A DNA stretch of 64,000 nucleotides from an uncultured Clostridia bacterium (GTDB taxonomy: Bacteria; Bacillota; Clostridia; TANB77; CAG-508), in assembly GCA_934157035.1 (NCBI GenBank), contig CAKPHG010000001.1, forward strand, positions 330,481 through 394,480. Direction: 5' to 3'. A program made the translations under genes and the position numbers. This document shows, piece after piece, positions 18,420-27,355 of the stretch. The notes below the pieces were generated by a model, which did no database searches, was not told the DNA's origin, and was given only the letters and a program-made list of their open reading frames with translations. How positions within the stretch are numbered: the first letter of the stretch is position 1; each line of letters starts with the position of its first letter.

Positions 18420-20357
18420 CTATTTTTTCAAAATTCTTACAGAATTTATTACTGTGATCAAACTTACTCCTGTATCTGCTATTACAGCAAGCCAAATAGG
18501 TGCTATTCCAAGTACTCCTAATGTTAATACTATCGCCTTTATTATTAGAGAAAATACTATATTAAATTTAATAATTCTCATTGTTTTTTTAGCTATTTTT
18601 ATTACTTCTGGTAAAGTTTGTATATTGTTTGAAATAAGTATTCCATCAGCTGTACTGCTAGCTATCTCGCTACCTTCTCCCATTGAAATTCCAAAATCAG
18701 ATTCTGCTAAAACAGGGCTATCATTTATTCCATCACCCACATATATTACTTTTCCTTCTTCTTTCAAAAATCTAACTTTTTCTAATTTTTCTTTTGGAAG
18801 TAAACTAGAATATACTGTATTTATGCCTACTAAGTTTGCTATTTTCTCTGCATTTTCTTTATTGTCTCCAGTTAACATTACAGTTTTTTTGATATTCATT
18901 TTGCTTAATTCTTTTGGTAAATCCTCTATTTCTTTTCTTATTTCTTCTGTAAATGTTATATATCCTTCAACATTATTATCTATTACTATATAATTTGTAT
19001 TTTCTTTTGATAAATTTTTTATATTTTTTACTTCTAGAAGTTTTTTATTTCCAAATAAAACCTCTTTATTATTTATTATTCCTTTTAGTCCACATCCTGC
19101 AATTTCTTCATAATTATTTGCTTTAAAATCTGCATTTATACTTTTGTTTTCCACTTCTTGTTTAATTGCTGTGGATATTGGATGGTTTGAATTTTCTTCT
19201 AATGCATAAATATATTTCAAAAGCTCTTCTTCACTATAATTTCCATTTGAAATTAGTTTTTCTATTTTCATTTTACCTGTAGTTATTGTTCCAGTTTTAT
19301 CAAATGCTACATATTTTGCTTTTGACAAATTTTCTATATGTTTTGTTCCTTTAACTATCATTCCTTTTTTAGAAATTTTTCCAATACAGCTAAAAAATGC
19401 TAAAGGTACTGATATTACTATACTACAAGGGCAAGATGCAACTAAAAATACTAGTGATCTCATAATCCATGTTTTAAAATCTTGTTTTAATAATAATGGC
19501 ACAATTATGGCAACTATTATTGCTAATATAATTACTATTGGTGTATATACTTTTGAAAATTTAGTTATAAATTCTTCCGTTTTTCCTTTATTATTAGTAG
19601 CTTCTTCAACCAAATCTACTATTTTTGATGCAGTTGAATTTTTATAATCTCTTTTTACACTACAAGTTAGGCTTCCTGTTAAGTTCATGCTACCAGATAA
19701 AATTTCTTTACCTTCTTCTACATGTACTGGTATACTTTCACCTGTTAAACTAGACATATCTAAGTTAGAATTTCCATTATCTATTATACAATCTAATGGA
19801 ACCATTTCCCCTGGTTTTATTAATATTTTGTCTCCTACATTTATTTCTTCTACATCTACTTTTTCTGTTTTTCCATTTTCATTAATTCTGTTAGCAGTTT
19901 TTGATTTTATTTCAACTATACTTTTTATATTTTCATTTGATTTTTCTACTGCTTTTTCCTCTAAAAACTCGCCTAATCTAAATAGCAATATTACCATTAA
20001 ACTTTCTGGATAATCTCCTAATGCAAATGCTGCTATTACTGCAATTACCATTAAAGTATCTTCTTTGAAATTTAATTTAAAAATGTTTACAATACCTTCT
20101 ATTAATAATTTGTAGCCTGATAATAAAATTGCTATTAATGTTATTATCATTTTAAAACTTTCTAATGAAGGTATAAAACTTATTGCAAATAATATTATAG
20201 AAACAATATAAAATGCTATATCTAGCTTACTAAGTTCTTCATGTTCATGATTGTGTCCGTGATCATGACTGTGTCCATGATTATGTTCATGCTCATGATT
20301 TTTATTATGTTGGTGTTCACTTTCATTATTACAATGTTTACATTCTTTTTCCCCCAT
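18420..20357 (-). CDS. cadA: Heavy-metal P1B-type ATPase (Zn/Cd/Pb type) with His-rich N-terminus
   Basis: 645 residues. The first 40 contain 13 histidines in HxH repeats plus CKHC (residues 6-9), replacing the usual HMA domain. Then come membrane helices, the actuator motif TGES (205-208), the transport-site CPC (309-311, in ASCPCSIVIS), and the phosphorylation site DKTGT (Asp353). GDGINDSP and a final helix pair with IADTGVSLITVINSVRIL follow. CPC with this C-terminus is typical of the Zn2+/Cd2+/Pb2+ efflux class; the His-rich tail favours zinc as the main substrate. It starts one base after the stop of the ArsR-type regulator and is expected to be derepressed by metal through it. Confidence 0.9.
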   Translation of the reverse strand: MGEKECKHCNNESEHQHNKNHEHEHNHGHSHDHGHNHEHEELSKLDIAFYIVSIILFAISFIPSLESFKMIITLIAILLSGYKLLIEGIVNIFKLNFKEDTLMVIAVIAAFALGDYPESLMVILLFRLGEFLEEKAVEKSNENIKSIVEIKSKTANRINENGKTEKVDVEEINVGDKILIKPGEMVPLDCIIDNGNSNLDMSSLTGESIPVHVEEGKEILSGSMNLTGSLTCSVKRDYKNSTASKIVDLVEEATNNKGKTEEFITKFSKVYTPIVIILAIIVAIIVPLLLKQDFKTWIMRSLVFLVASCPCSIVISVPLAFFSCIGKISKKGMIVKGTKHIENLSKAKYVAFDKTGTITTGKMKIEKLISNGNYSEEELLKYIYALEENSNHPISTAIKQEVENKSINADFKANNYEEIAGCGLKGIINNKEVLFGNKKLLEVKNIKNLSKENTNYIVIDNNVEGYITFTEEIRKEIEDLPKELSKMNIKKTVMLTGDNKENAEKIANLVGINTVYSSLLPKEKLEKVRFLKEEGKVIYVGDGINDSPVLAESDFGISMGEGSEIASSTADGILISNNIQTLPEVIKIAKKTMRIIKFNIVFSLIIKAIVLTLGVLGIAPIWLAVIADTGVSLITVINSVRILKK

Positions 20358-20358
20358 T

Positions 20359-20733
20359 TTACAAAATATCCCCCTTTTCTTCTTTTATATGTTCTAATGC
20401 CATTTTTATAATTTTTTCTATATGCTCATCTTGCAAACTATAATAAACCTGTTTTCCTTCTTTTCTATATTTAACAAGTTTTGATGTTCTCAATAATTGT
20501 AATTGATGTGATACATTTGACTGTGTTAGTTGTAAAAGCTCACATAAGTCACATACACATAACTCATTATTTAATATACTGCAAATAATTCTTAATCTTG
20601 TGCTATCCGAAAATAATTTAAAAACATCTGCCATTTCCATTATTTCTTCTTCTTTTGGTTCTATTTTCAATACCTCATTAATTCTATTATAGTGTGGGCA
20701 ATTTTCTTTACAAATATATTCTTTTTCTTCCAT
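20359..20733 (-). CDS. cadC: ArsR/SmtB-family metal-sensing repressor (CadC type)
   Basis: 124 residues, winged helix. The alpha3N metal site is ELCVCDLC (C59, C61, C64), with N-terminal cysteines C8 and C12 as in CadC. The alpha5 zinc motif D-x-H-x10-H-x2-E is also complete (D102, H104, H115, E118), so both known metal sites seem preserved. Recognition helix region: TQSNVSHQLQLLRTSKLV. It is the first gene of the efflux operon, one base before cadA, and a perfect 12-2-12 palindrome lies 36 bp upstream of its start. It should repress the operon and release on binding Zn, Cd or Pb. Confidence 0.92.
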   Translation of the reverse strand: MEEKEYICKENCPHYNRINEVLKIEPKEEEIMEMADVFKLFSDSTRLRIICSILNNELCVCDLCELLQLTQSNVSHQLQLLRTSKLVKYRKEGKQVYYSLQDEHIEKIIKMALEHIKEEKGDIL

Positions 20734-20768
20734 TTTTTCTCCTTACATTATTATATTCTATTTATATG

Positions 20769-20794
20769 AATATATGAATACTTATTCATATATT
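20769..20794 (-). promoter_or_regulatory. CadC/SmtB-type operator, perfect 12-2-12 palindrome
   Basis: Arms AATATATGAATA and TATTCATATATT are separated by CT and perfectly complementary. The core ATGAAT...ATTCAT matches the operator style of ArsR/SmtB metal sensors. It sits upstream of the regulator's start, where it would block the operon promoter. A partial direct copy (TATGAATA) begins at 20766. Confidence 0.85.
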
Positions 20795-20854
20795 ATTACA
20801 AAAAAAATCCTTTGTCAATAATATTTTATGATTTTATAGTAATATTTTTAACAT

Positions 20855-20884
20855 AAAAAAACCTCAAATAAATTGAGGTTTTTC
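20855..20884 (-). terminator. Intrinsic terminator after tsf
   Basis: Stem AAAACCTCAA / TTGAGGTTTT with a 5-base loop and flanking A/T runs, just beyond the tsf stop at 20892. It separates the ribosomal operon from the metal-efflux operon downstream. Confidence 0.8.
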
Positions 20885-20891
20885 ATTTTTA

Positions 20892-21776
20892 TTATCCATT
20901 AATTTGTTTTGCAACTTCTTCAGCAAAGTTCTCTTCTCTTTTTTCTAGTCCTTCACCTTTTTCAAGTCTTGCAAATCTTACTATTTTAGCACCTTTAGCT
21001 TCTACCATTTTTCCAACTTTTTGATCTGGATCTTTAACAAATGGTTGCTCTACTAAACAAATCTCTCCATAGAATTTTCCAATTCTACCTTGTACCATTT
21101 TCTCTGCTATTTCAGCTGGTTTTCCTTCATTCATAGCTTGTGCTTTTAAAATTTCCATTTCTTTTTCAACTCTTTCAGCTGGTACAGATTCTCTATCTAA
21201 GTATTCTGGTCTAGCTGCTGCTATTTGCATACATACATCTTTTGCTAATTCTTCTGATGCATTTTCCATTTCAACTAAAACTGCTATTTTTCCATCTCCA
21301 TGGATGTAATCTTTAATCATTCCTGTTTTAGTTTCAAATCTTTCAAATCTACGAATTGACATATTTTCTCCAATTGTAGCTATTTTAGATGTTAAAACTT
21401 CTGATATTGTTTTTCCTGCTTCAGCCATTGATTCTTCTGCTAATAATTCTTCTACTGTAGCTGGTGCTTTAACAGCTATTTGTTTTGCTACATCTGCTAC
21501 AAAACTTCTGAATTCTTCATTTTTAGCAACGAAGTCTGTTTCAGCGTTTACTTCTACTACAACACCTACTTTTTTATCTTCACTTATATAAGATGCTGCT
21601 AAACCTTCTGCTGCTATTCTTCCTGATTTTTTAGCTGCTTTTGAAAGTCCTCTTTCACGTAATAATTCGATTGCTTTTTCTTCGTCTCCATTAGTTTCTG
21701 TTAAAACTTTTTTGCAGTCCATCATACCTGCACCTGTTCTCTCTCTTAGTTCTTTAACTTGGTTAGCTGTAATCAT
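20892..21776 (-). CDS. tsf: Translation elongation factor Ts
   Basis: 294 residues. It begins MITANQVKELRERTGAGMMD (UBA-like domain) and continues with VEVNAETDFVAKNEEF, which carries the TDFV motif that displaces Mg2+ from EF-Tu to drive GDP release. The C-terminal dimerisation domain follows (LVEQPFVKDPDQKVG). The ATG at 21776 is chosen because AGGAGGAAAT directly precedes it; an upstream in-frame extension of 12 residues covers that ribosome site and is not translated. It follows rpsB with an intervening hairpin at 21900-21933. Confidence 0.96.
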   Translation of the reverse strand: MITANQVKELRERTGAGMMDCKKVLTETNGDEEKAIELLRERGLSKAAKKSGRIAAEGLAASYISEDKKVGVVVEVNAETDFVAKNEEFRSFVADVAKQIAVKAPATVEELLAEESMAEAGKTISEVLTSKIATIGENMSIRRFERFETKTGMIKDYIHGDGKIAVLVEMENASEELAKDVCMQIAAARPEYLDRESVPAERVEKEMEILKAQAMNEGKPAEIAEKMVQGRIGKFYGEICLVEQPFVKDPDQKVGKMVEAKGAKIVRFARLEKGEGLEKREENFAEEVAKQING

Positions 21777-21899
21777 TTTATTTCCTCCTCTTTCATTTAT
21801 AAAGGAATGCATTTTTCCTTTCTTTCACTTTTATTATAAATAAATACTATAAATTAGTGATGTTAGGTTCTATACTGCTATCCTTCTTATTAATTTAAT

Positions 21900-21933
21900 A
21901 AAAGGATAGAGCAGATAAAGGCTCCACCCTTTT
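21900..21933 (-). terminator. Intercistronic hairpin between rpsB and tsf
   Basis: A 13-bp stem (with two G-T pairs) on the minus strand, arms AAAAGGGTGGAGC and GCTCTATCCTTTT, 8-base loop, then TTTTATTAAATT-like sequence. It could be a leaky terminator or processing site adjusting the tsf to rpsB ratio. Confidence 0.6.
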
Positions 21934-21951
21934 ATGATTTTCTAATTATAA

Positions 21952-22719
21952 TTATTCTTCTTCAGCAACTACTTCTTCAATAGTTTCTGCTTCTGATTCT
22001 TCAGCAACTTTTTCTAAGTCACTTGAATCCATAGATTCACCTTGTTTTCCTTCAATAATAGCATTTGCCATAGCATCTGCAATTAATTTTACTGCACGAA
22101 TTGCATCGTCGTTACCTGGAATTGGGTAATCTAAATCTTCTGGATTACAGTTTGTATCTATTAAACCAACAACTGGAATTCCTAATTTTCTTGCTTCTAA
22201 TATAGCAATTCTTTCTTTTTTAGGATCTACTACGAATAATACTCCAGGAATTTCAGTCATTTCTTTAATTCCACCTAAGTTCTTTTCTAGTTTTTCCATT
22301 TCTTTCTTTAAAAGAATTACTTCTTTTTTAGGTAATACTTCAAAAGTACCATCTTCTTGCATTCTTTCTAATTCTTTTAATCTTTCAACTCTTGTACGAA
22401 TTGTTCCAAAGTTTGTAAGCATTCCACCTAACCATCTTTGGTTAATGTAATACATTCCACTTTTTTCTGCTGCTTCTTTCATACATTCTTGAGCTTGTTT
22501 TTTAGTTCCTACAAATAGAACTGTTTTTCCTTCTTCAGCTTGTTCTTTCATAAAGCTATATGCTTCATCTAATTTTTTAGATGTTTTTTGTAGATCTATA
22601 ATGTGAATACCATTTCTTGCTTGGAAAATGTATTCTGCCATTTTAGGATCCCATCTTCTTGTTTGATGTCCAAAGTGAACACCTGCTTCTAGTAATTGTT
22701 TCATTGCAACTACTGCCAT
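21952..22719 (-). CDS. rpsB: 30S ribosomal protein S2
   Basis: 255 residues. It has MKQLLEAGVHFGHQTRRWDP at the start, YIFQARNGIHIIDLQKT, NQRWLGGMLTNF and PVVGLIDTNCNPEDLDYPIP, all S2 signatures. The C-terminus is an acidic tail (residues about 235-255), common in clostridial S2. The ATG at 22719 follows AGGAGGAAT; an upstream in-frame ATG at 22749 would include that ribosome site and is rejected. The order rpsB-tsf is the usual one. A promoter and an attenuator-like leader lie upstream. Confidence 0.97.
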   Translation of the reverse strand: MAVVAMKQLLEAGVHFGHQTRRWDPKMAEYIFQARNGIHIIDLQKTSKKLDEAYSFMKEQAEEGKTVLFVGTKKQAQECMKEAAEKSGMYYINQRWLGGMLTNFGTIRTRVERLKELERMQEDGTFEVLPKKEVILLKKEMEKLEKNLGGIKEMTEIPGVLFVVDPKKERIAILEARKLGIPVVGLIDTNCNPEDLDYPIPGNDDAIRAVKLIADAMANAIIEGKQGESMDSSDLEKVAEESEAETIEEVVAEEE

Positions 22720-22803
22720 TTTTATTCCTCCTTTTTGTTTTACCTCCACCTTAACTCTAGCATTTAAAAAGACTTGTTTTCCGAATTTAGACTAAAAAAC
22801 AAG

Positions 22804-22830
22804 CACACTTTTTAAACTAATTAAAGTGTG
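22804..22830 (-). promoter_or_regulatory. Attenuator-like hairpin in the rpsB leader
   Basis: On the minus strand CACACTTT ... AAAGTGTG forms an 8-bp stem followed by CTTGTTTTTTAG, an intrinsic terminator shape. It lies about 20 bp after the predicted transcription start and 85 bp before rpsB. It is therefore placed to attenuate the operon, possibly by S2 feedback (inference). Confidence 0.55.
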
Positions 22831-22849
22831 TGTATTTTTAACATTTATT

Positions 22850-22878
22850 ATTTTACCATAAATAGCTGGTAAAAGCAA
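22850..22878 (-). promoter_or_regulatory. Promoter of rpsB-tsf
   Basis: TTGCTT (22873-22878), a 17-bp spacer, and TAAAAT (22850-22855) on the minus strand. Confidence 0.6.
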
Positions 22879-22988
22879 GCATTTTTTATAGTTTTTTTCA
22901 TCTAAAAATATTTTATTTTTATCTTCCATTTTTCTACATTTTGTGATATTATACTTTAAAATAATTAATTTCACTTAGGAGGAATAAT

Positions 22989-23243
22989 ATGGAATTCAAT
23001 AAATGTGAAAGATGTGGCGCTTTTTTTGTATCATCAAATAATGTTTGCCCTAAATGTATGCCAAAAGATACAATGGAGTTATCAAAATTAAGAAATTTTT
23101 TAGAGGAAAATAATTGTCCAAGTTCATTAGAATCTTTATCTTCTGACACTGGAATTAGTACAAAAAATTTAGATAGATTTATTAAAGAAAATGACTTTTC
23201 TAAGTTTAATTTAAATTTTAATAATCCATCTATTAAATTATAA
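22989..23243 (+). CDS. Small zinc-ribbon protein, YvyF/TIGR03826-like
   Basis: 84 residues. The N-terminus has a treble-clef or zinc-ribbon pattern C6-x2-C9 (CERCG) and C20-x2-C23 (CPKC). It is followed by a helix-turn-helix-like segment (SLESLSSDTGISTKNLDRFI, residues 47-66). This layout matches the short YvyF-type proteins found next to flagellar regulators in Bacillota, but no flagellar gene is in the window, so the role is unknown. The start is strongly supported by TAGGAGGAATA. It is divergent from rpsB and shares a terminator with the convergent pdp gene. Confidence 0.75.
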   Translation: MEFNKCERCGAFFVSSNNVCPKCMPKDTMELSKLRNFLEENNCPSSLESLSSDTGISTKNLDRFIKENDFSKFNLNFNNPSIKL

Positions 23244-23249
23244 GAAATA

Positions 23250-23293
23250 AGACCAATAGATTATTAAGCTTTAGCTTATTACTCTATTGGTCT
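23250..23293. terminator. Bidirectional terminator between the zinc-ribbon gene and pdp
   Basis: Outer stem AGACCAATAG / CTATTGGTCT with an inner stem AAGCT/AGCTT, followed on the plus strand by a T-rich stretch. Confidence 0.7.
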
Positions 23294-23305
23294 ATCGGTC
23301 TATTT

Positions 23306-24604
23306 TTATATTATTTCTAATATCATACTTTCTTTTTTTATCTTATTCTCACCTATTTTGATTGCTTCTTTCATTTTTTCTGTTGATATTTCTATTTTTT
23401 TATTATCACTTGTATACAATGTTGCTATTTTTTCATTTTTTTGTACAAAATCCCCTACTTTTTTATATAGAACAACTCCCGCTAGGTTATCTATTTTGTC
23501 TTCTTTTCTTGTTCTTCCTGCACCTAACATTCCTGCTACTTCTCCAACTTTTCTAGCATTTATTTCTTTTATATATCCATCACTTTCAGCCATAATATCT
23601 AATTTATATTTAGCCATTTCTATATCTTTATAATTTTCTATATATGATATATTTCCGCCTTGTCTTTCTATTAATTGTAAAAATTTATTATATGCCTTTT
23701 TAGAGCTTATGCACTCCTCTATTTTCATTTTATTTTCTTCCAAATTATCTCCTAATTTAGCTAATTTTAATATATAACTTCCTAATGTTAATACCACTTC
23801 TTTTATATCTTCTGGCATATCTTCTTTTAAACATTTTATTGTTTCTATTATTTCTAGTGTATTTCCAATATAGTATCCTAATGGCTCTTGCATTCTAGTT
23901 ATAACACATATTACTTCTTTTTGAGCTAGTTGTCCTATTTGTTTCATTACCTTTGAAAGTTCTATTGCTTTTTCCTCATCTTGCATAAAAGCCCCGCTTC
24001 CACATGTTACATCCAATACTATTTTATTTGCTCCTGCCGCAATTTTCTTACTCATTATACTTGAGGCAATTAAAGAAATATTGTCTGTACAACTAATAAC
24101 ATCTCTTAAGGCATATAGTTTTTTATCTGCTGGTGCTAAATTTGCTGTTTGTGTAATTAAACTAATTCCTATTTCTTTTACATTTTTTCTAAACTCTTCA
24201 TCTGTTAAATTTACTCTATATCCCGGTATAGCCTCTAATTTGTCTGCTGTTCCGCCTGTAAAGCCTAATCCTCTTCCTGACATTTTTGCTACTTTTACTC
24301 CCATAGCTGCCATTATTGGCATTAAGATTAGTGTTATTTTATCTCCTACTCCTCCTGTTGAATGTTTATCTACAACATTTCCAAACTCAGACAAATCTAA
24401 AATATCCCCTGATTTTGCCATTGTTAAAGTTAAATTTACAGTTTCTTCTATTGTCATTCCATTTATATAAATAGCCATAACCAATGCAGATGCTTGATAA
24501 TCTGGTATATTACCATTTGTATAGTTTTCTATAAAATATTCGATTTCTTCTTTTGTTAATTCCTTTTTATCTCTCTTTTTAGCTATAATCTCTAAAATAT
24601 TCAT
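23306..24604 (-). CDS. pdp: Pyrimidine-nucleoside phosphorylase
   Basis: 432 residues, family length. The N-terminal helical domain (ELTKEEIEYFIENYTNGNIP) and the phosphate-binding loop DKHSTGGVGDKITL (about residues 82-95) are intact. So are the signature MSGRGLGFTGGTADKLE (about 108-124) and the C-terminal beta-barrel domain (GYIKEINARKVGEVAGMLGAGR). It phosphorolyses uridine and thymidine to base and (deoxy)ribose-1-phosphate for salvage. The layout fits Pdp rather than the thymidine-specific DeoA, although these cannot be fully separated by eye. rnhB ends 33 bp upstream, with a terminator hairpin between. Confidence 0.92.
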   Translation of the reverse strand: MNILEIIAKKRDKKELTKEEIEYFIENYTNGNIPDYQASALVMAIYINGMTIEETVNLTLTMAKSGDILDLSEFGNVVDKHSTGGVGDKITLILMPIMAAMGVKVAKMSGRGLGFTGGTADKLEAIPGYRVNLTDEEFRKNVKEIGISLITQTANLAPADKKLYALRDVISCTDNISLIASSIMSKKIAAGANKIVLDVTCGSGAFMQDEEKAIELSKVMKQIGQLAQKEVICVITRMQEPLGYYIGNTLEIIETIKCLKEDMPEDIKEVVLTLGSYILKLAKLGDNLEENKMKIEECISSKKAYNKFLQLIERQGGNISYIENYKDIEMAKYKLDIMAESDGYIKEINARKVGEVAGMLGAGRTRKEDKIDNLAGVVLYKKVGDFVQKNEKIATLYTSDNKKIEISTEKMKEAIKIGENKIKKESMILEII

Positions 24605-24618
24605 ATATTCCTCTTTCT

Positions 24619-24649
24619 AAAAATCTCATTAGTTTTCCTAATGAGATTT
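24619..24649 (-). terminator. Terminator overlapping the rnhB stop codon
   Basis: A 12-bp stem AAATCTCATTAG / CTAATGAGATTT with the rnhB stop inside its arm, followed by TTTTTAG on the minus strand. Confidence 0.7.
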
Positions 24650-25276
24650 ACTTATTATATTTTTTACAAAACTTAGTCTATGTAATGGACACAATCCATA
24701 TTCATTTATTGCTTGAATATGTGCAGAAGTCCCATATCCTTTGTGCTTTTCAAATCCATACATTGGATAAATTTCGTCCCACTGTCTCATTATTCTATCC
24801 CTAGTTACTTTTGCTATAATTGAAGCTGCTGCTATTGAATAACATTTTGCATCTCCTTTTATTATAGAAGTGTATGGTATGTTACACGTATTTATATCTC
24901 TTAAAGCATCTACTAATATTATATTTGGTTTTACTTTTAATTCTTTTATAGATTCTGTTAAGCCTTTTTTTGTTGCATTTAAAATATTTATTTCATCTAT
25001 TTCTTTTTGGTCTATTATTCCAACTCCCCACGCTATCGCTTCGTTTGTTATTTGTTCATATAATACTTCTCTTTTCTTTTCAGAAACTTTTTTTGAATCA
25101 TTTACTCCTTCTATAAATGATTCTTTTGGCATAATCACAGCTGCAACCACAACTGGTCCTGCTAAAGGACCTCTTCCTGCCTCATCTATACCACAAATAT
25201 TATTTATTCCTTTTTTATATAATTCTTCTTCTATTTCTTTTAATTTAGTTAATCTTTCAAATTCTTTTTCTTTCAT
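24638..25276 (-). CDS. rnhB: Ribonuclease HII
   Basis: 212 residues. The signature GIDEAGRGPLAGPVVVAAVI (about residues 24-43) carries the catalytic D-E pair. The others are in ILVDALRDI (about residue 120) and KVTRDRIM (about 156). YPMYGFEKHKGYGTSAH at the C-terminus is typical. It removes RNA primers and misincorporated ribonucleotides from DNA. The start codon follows a weak ribosome site. The pilin-like gene upstream ends 10 bp away, so cotranscription is likely. Confidence 0.95.
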   Translation of the reverse strand: MKEKEFERLTKLKEIEEELYKKGINNICGIDEAGRGPLAGPVVVAAVIMPKESFIEGVNDSKKVSEKKREVLYEQITNEAIAWGVGIIDQKEIDEINILNATKKGLTESIKELKVKPNIILVDALRDINTCNIPYTSIIKGDAKCYSIAAASIIAKVTRDRIMRQWDEIYPMYGFEKHKGYGTSAHIQAINEYGLCPLHRLSFVKNIISKSH

Positions 25277-25286
25277 TTACTTTTTC

Positions 25287-25835
25287 CTATTCTTCTACTT
25301 CAGCTTCATTTTCTATTTGTTTTTCTTCTATTGTATTTATTAGATCAATTTCTTTTTTATCATACATTTCCTTTATTTCAGATAATTTATAGTATACTTT
25401 TTGGTCTATTTCTATTCCTTTTGAATAAATAATCTCGTCCGTGTTGTAATTTACTATATAATATCCATCTTTTAATTTTATATTTGATAATCCTATTCTT
25501 TCTAAATCCTCATTTTCTATAATGTAAATTCTTTCAAAACTCTCGTCTTCTTGAGAAATTATTCCCTTTTGCAATAATTCTTTTATATCTTCTCTTTCTA
25601 AATTTTCTGATACTTTCTTTCCTTCTAATATTTCTTCATCTTCTTTTTTCATTACAAATTCTTTTGATATAACCTTAACTTTTCCTTGTAATAAAAGCAT
25701 ATTAGTTTTATAGTTTTCAACGTTTCTTCTTTCTAACATTTTTTTAGTTATATTAAAGCCTAATACTGCAATAACTATAATTATTATAATAGATATTACT
25801 AATGTTATTTGGCTCATCCCTCTTTGATTTTTCAT
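25287..25835 (-). CDS. Pilin-like membrane-anchored hypothetical protein
   Basis: 182 residues. After NQRG comes a 20-residue hydrophobic helix (SQITLVISIIIIIVIAVLGF) placed as in type IV prepilins. However, the +5 Glu is missing (Ile/Thr instead), so processing by a prepilin peptidase is uncertain. The rest is a charged extracytoplasmic part with a YKTNMLLLQGKVKVISKEF helix, typical of pseudopilin alpha1. It may be a competence/type II-like minor pilin or just a membrane-anchored protein. The ATG at 25835 is preferred because GGAGGG precedes it; an ATG four codons earlier overlaps that site. It probably forms an operon with rnhB. Confidence 0.65.
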   Translation of the reverse strand: MKNQRGMSQITLVISIIIIIVIAVLGFNITKKMLERRNVENYKTNMLLLQGKVKVISKEFVMKKEDEEILEGKKVSENLEREDIKELLQKGIISQEDESFERIYIIENEDLERIGLSNIKLKDGYYIVNYNTDEIIYSKGIEIDQKVYYKLSEIKEMYDKKEIDLINTIEEKQIENEAEVEE

Positions 25836-25965
25836 TTTTCCCTCCATTATATGTATATTATATATTTATAAAAATATAAAATCAATATAAATTATAACAA
25901 TATTTTCATATACTTTTCACAATTTTGTTGTAATATAATAAAAAAATATGTAAAGGAGCATTTTT

Positions 25966-27141
25966 ATGGAAAAGAATAAATTTAATATTACAGGTCAATT
26001 TTTAATACCTTTTGCCTCTGGCATTTTAGGAACTTCTATTGTTATAGGTACATGTTTTGGAATTCCAACTATTAAAAATTTTATTTTAACCACAAATAGT
26101 TCTTCTAACAAAACATCTTTAGAAAGTAATCTTAGTACTTCTACAGATAATTCTGTAAATACATCTTTAGTATCTATTTCAAATTATTCAGACACAGGAG
26201 TTTATGTAGCACAAAAAGTACTACCTTCTGTTGTTGGTATAAAAGTAGAATATTCTGTTTCTTCAGTATTTTATAGAAATCAAAGTACCGCTACAGCTTC
26301 TGCTGAAGGTTCTGGAATTATAATTAGTGAAGATGGTTATATATTAACAAATAATCACATTATAAATTCTTCATCTAATTCTTCATTTTATGAAATTAGC
26401 AAAGCAAATAAAATTATAGTTTCTCTTTATAATGATGAAACAGAATATGAAGCAACTATAATTGGTACTGATGAACAAACCGATTTAGCAGTAATAAAAA
26501 TAGATAAAACTGGATTAACAAGCGCTACTCTTGGTAATTCTGACACCATCCAAGTTGGAGAATTTGCTATGGCTATAGGAAATCCTCTTGGAATGCAAAG
26601 TAGCGTATCTTCTGGAATGATAAGTGCTGTTAATAGAAAAGTTACATCTGATAATAAATCTTATACTTTAATTCAAACAGATACTGCTATTAACTCTGGT
26701 AACAGTGGTGGTGCACTTGTAAACTCTAAAGGTGAAGTTATTGGAATTAATACATTAAAAATGTCTGGCTCTGGAATTGAAGGTATGGGATTTGCAATTC
26801 CTATAAATTCTGCAAAACCTATTGCTGAACAATTAATTGAATACAATAAAGTAAAAAGACCTTATATTGGCATTATTGGTAGAGATATAGATGAACAAAC
26901 AGCAAAAAATAATAATTTAGTTACTGGTATATATGTTTTAAACATTGAGGAATTCTCTGCTGCTGAAAAAGCTGGTATAAAAATCGGAGATGTTATTACA
27001 GAATTTAATGGCACTAAAGTTTCTACTATGGATGAATTAAATGATTTAAAAAATTCACTTTCTATTGGGACAGAAGTAACTTTAACAATTAATAGAAATG
27101 GTGAATCAAAGCAACTAAAATTAACTTTACAAGAGCAATAA
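25966..27141 (+). CDS. htrA: HtrA/DegP-type membrane serine protease
   Basis: 391 residues. An N-terminal membrane anchor (about residues 12-42) and a Ser/Thr/Asn-rich linker precede a trypsin-like domain with the complete triad H131 (TNNHI), D173 (QTDLAVIKID) and S247 (INSGNSGGAL). One PDZ domain follows (about 295-385; YIGIIGRDID, AEKAGIKIGDVITEFNG). This is the usual Gram-positive HtrA layout, for degrading misfolded proteins at the outer membrane face. The start has AAAGGAG at good spacing. The gene is monocistronic and divergent from the pilin-like gene. Confidence 0.93.
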   Translation: MEKNKFNITGQFLIPFASGILGTSIVIGTCFGIPTIKNFILTTNSSSNKTSLESNLSTSTDNSVNTSLVSISNYSDTGVYVAQKVLPSVVGIKVEYSVSSVFYRNQSTATASAEGSGIIISEDGYILTNNHIINSSSNSSFYEISKANKIIVSLYNDETEYEATIIGTDEQTDLAVIKIDKTGLTSATLGNSDTIQVGEFAMAIGNPLGMQSSVSSGMISAVNRKVTSDNKSYTLIQTDTAINSGNSGGALVNSKGEVIGINTLKMSGSGIEGMGFAIPINSAKPIAEQLIEYNKVKRPYIGIIGRDIDEQTAKNNNLVTGIYVLNIEEFSAAEKAGIKIGDVITEFNGTKVSTMDELNDLKNSLSIGTEVTLTINRNGESKQLKLTLQEQ

Positions 27142-27292
27142 TTTTTTACAAATGTTTTCACTTTAAGTTCACACAAAAGACATATATTATTGTTAATATA
27201 ATTATAGTTTAGTAATAAATAACTAAAAAATGAATTCTTTATATAAACAATATATACAAAATTGTTTATAATTCTAAGAATTCCAATACTTT

Positions 27293-27334
27293 TATATAGT
27301 GATTTAAATATTTGCCTTTAATATTCACTATATA
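27293..27334. terminator. Inverted repeat downstream of htrA
   Basis: TATATAGTGA / TCACTATATA, a 10-bp perfect inverted repeat with a 22-bp spacer, about 150 bp after the htrA stop. It is a weak terminator candidate or a remnant repeat. The rest of the 27142-27355 gap is AT-rich with nothing else I recognise. Confidence 0.35.
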
Positions 27335-27355
27335 GAAAATCCCCTTTTATTTTCA

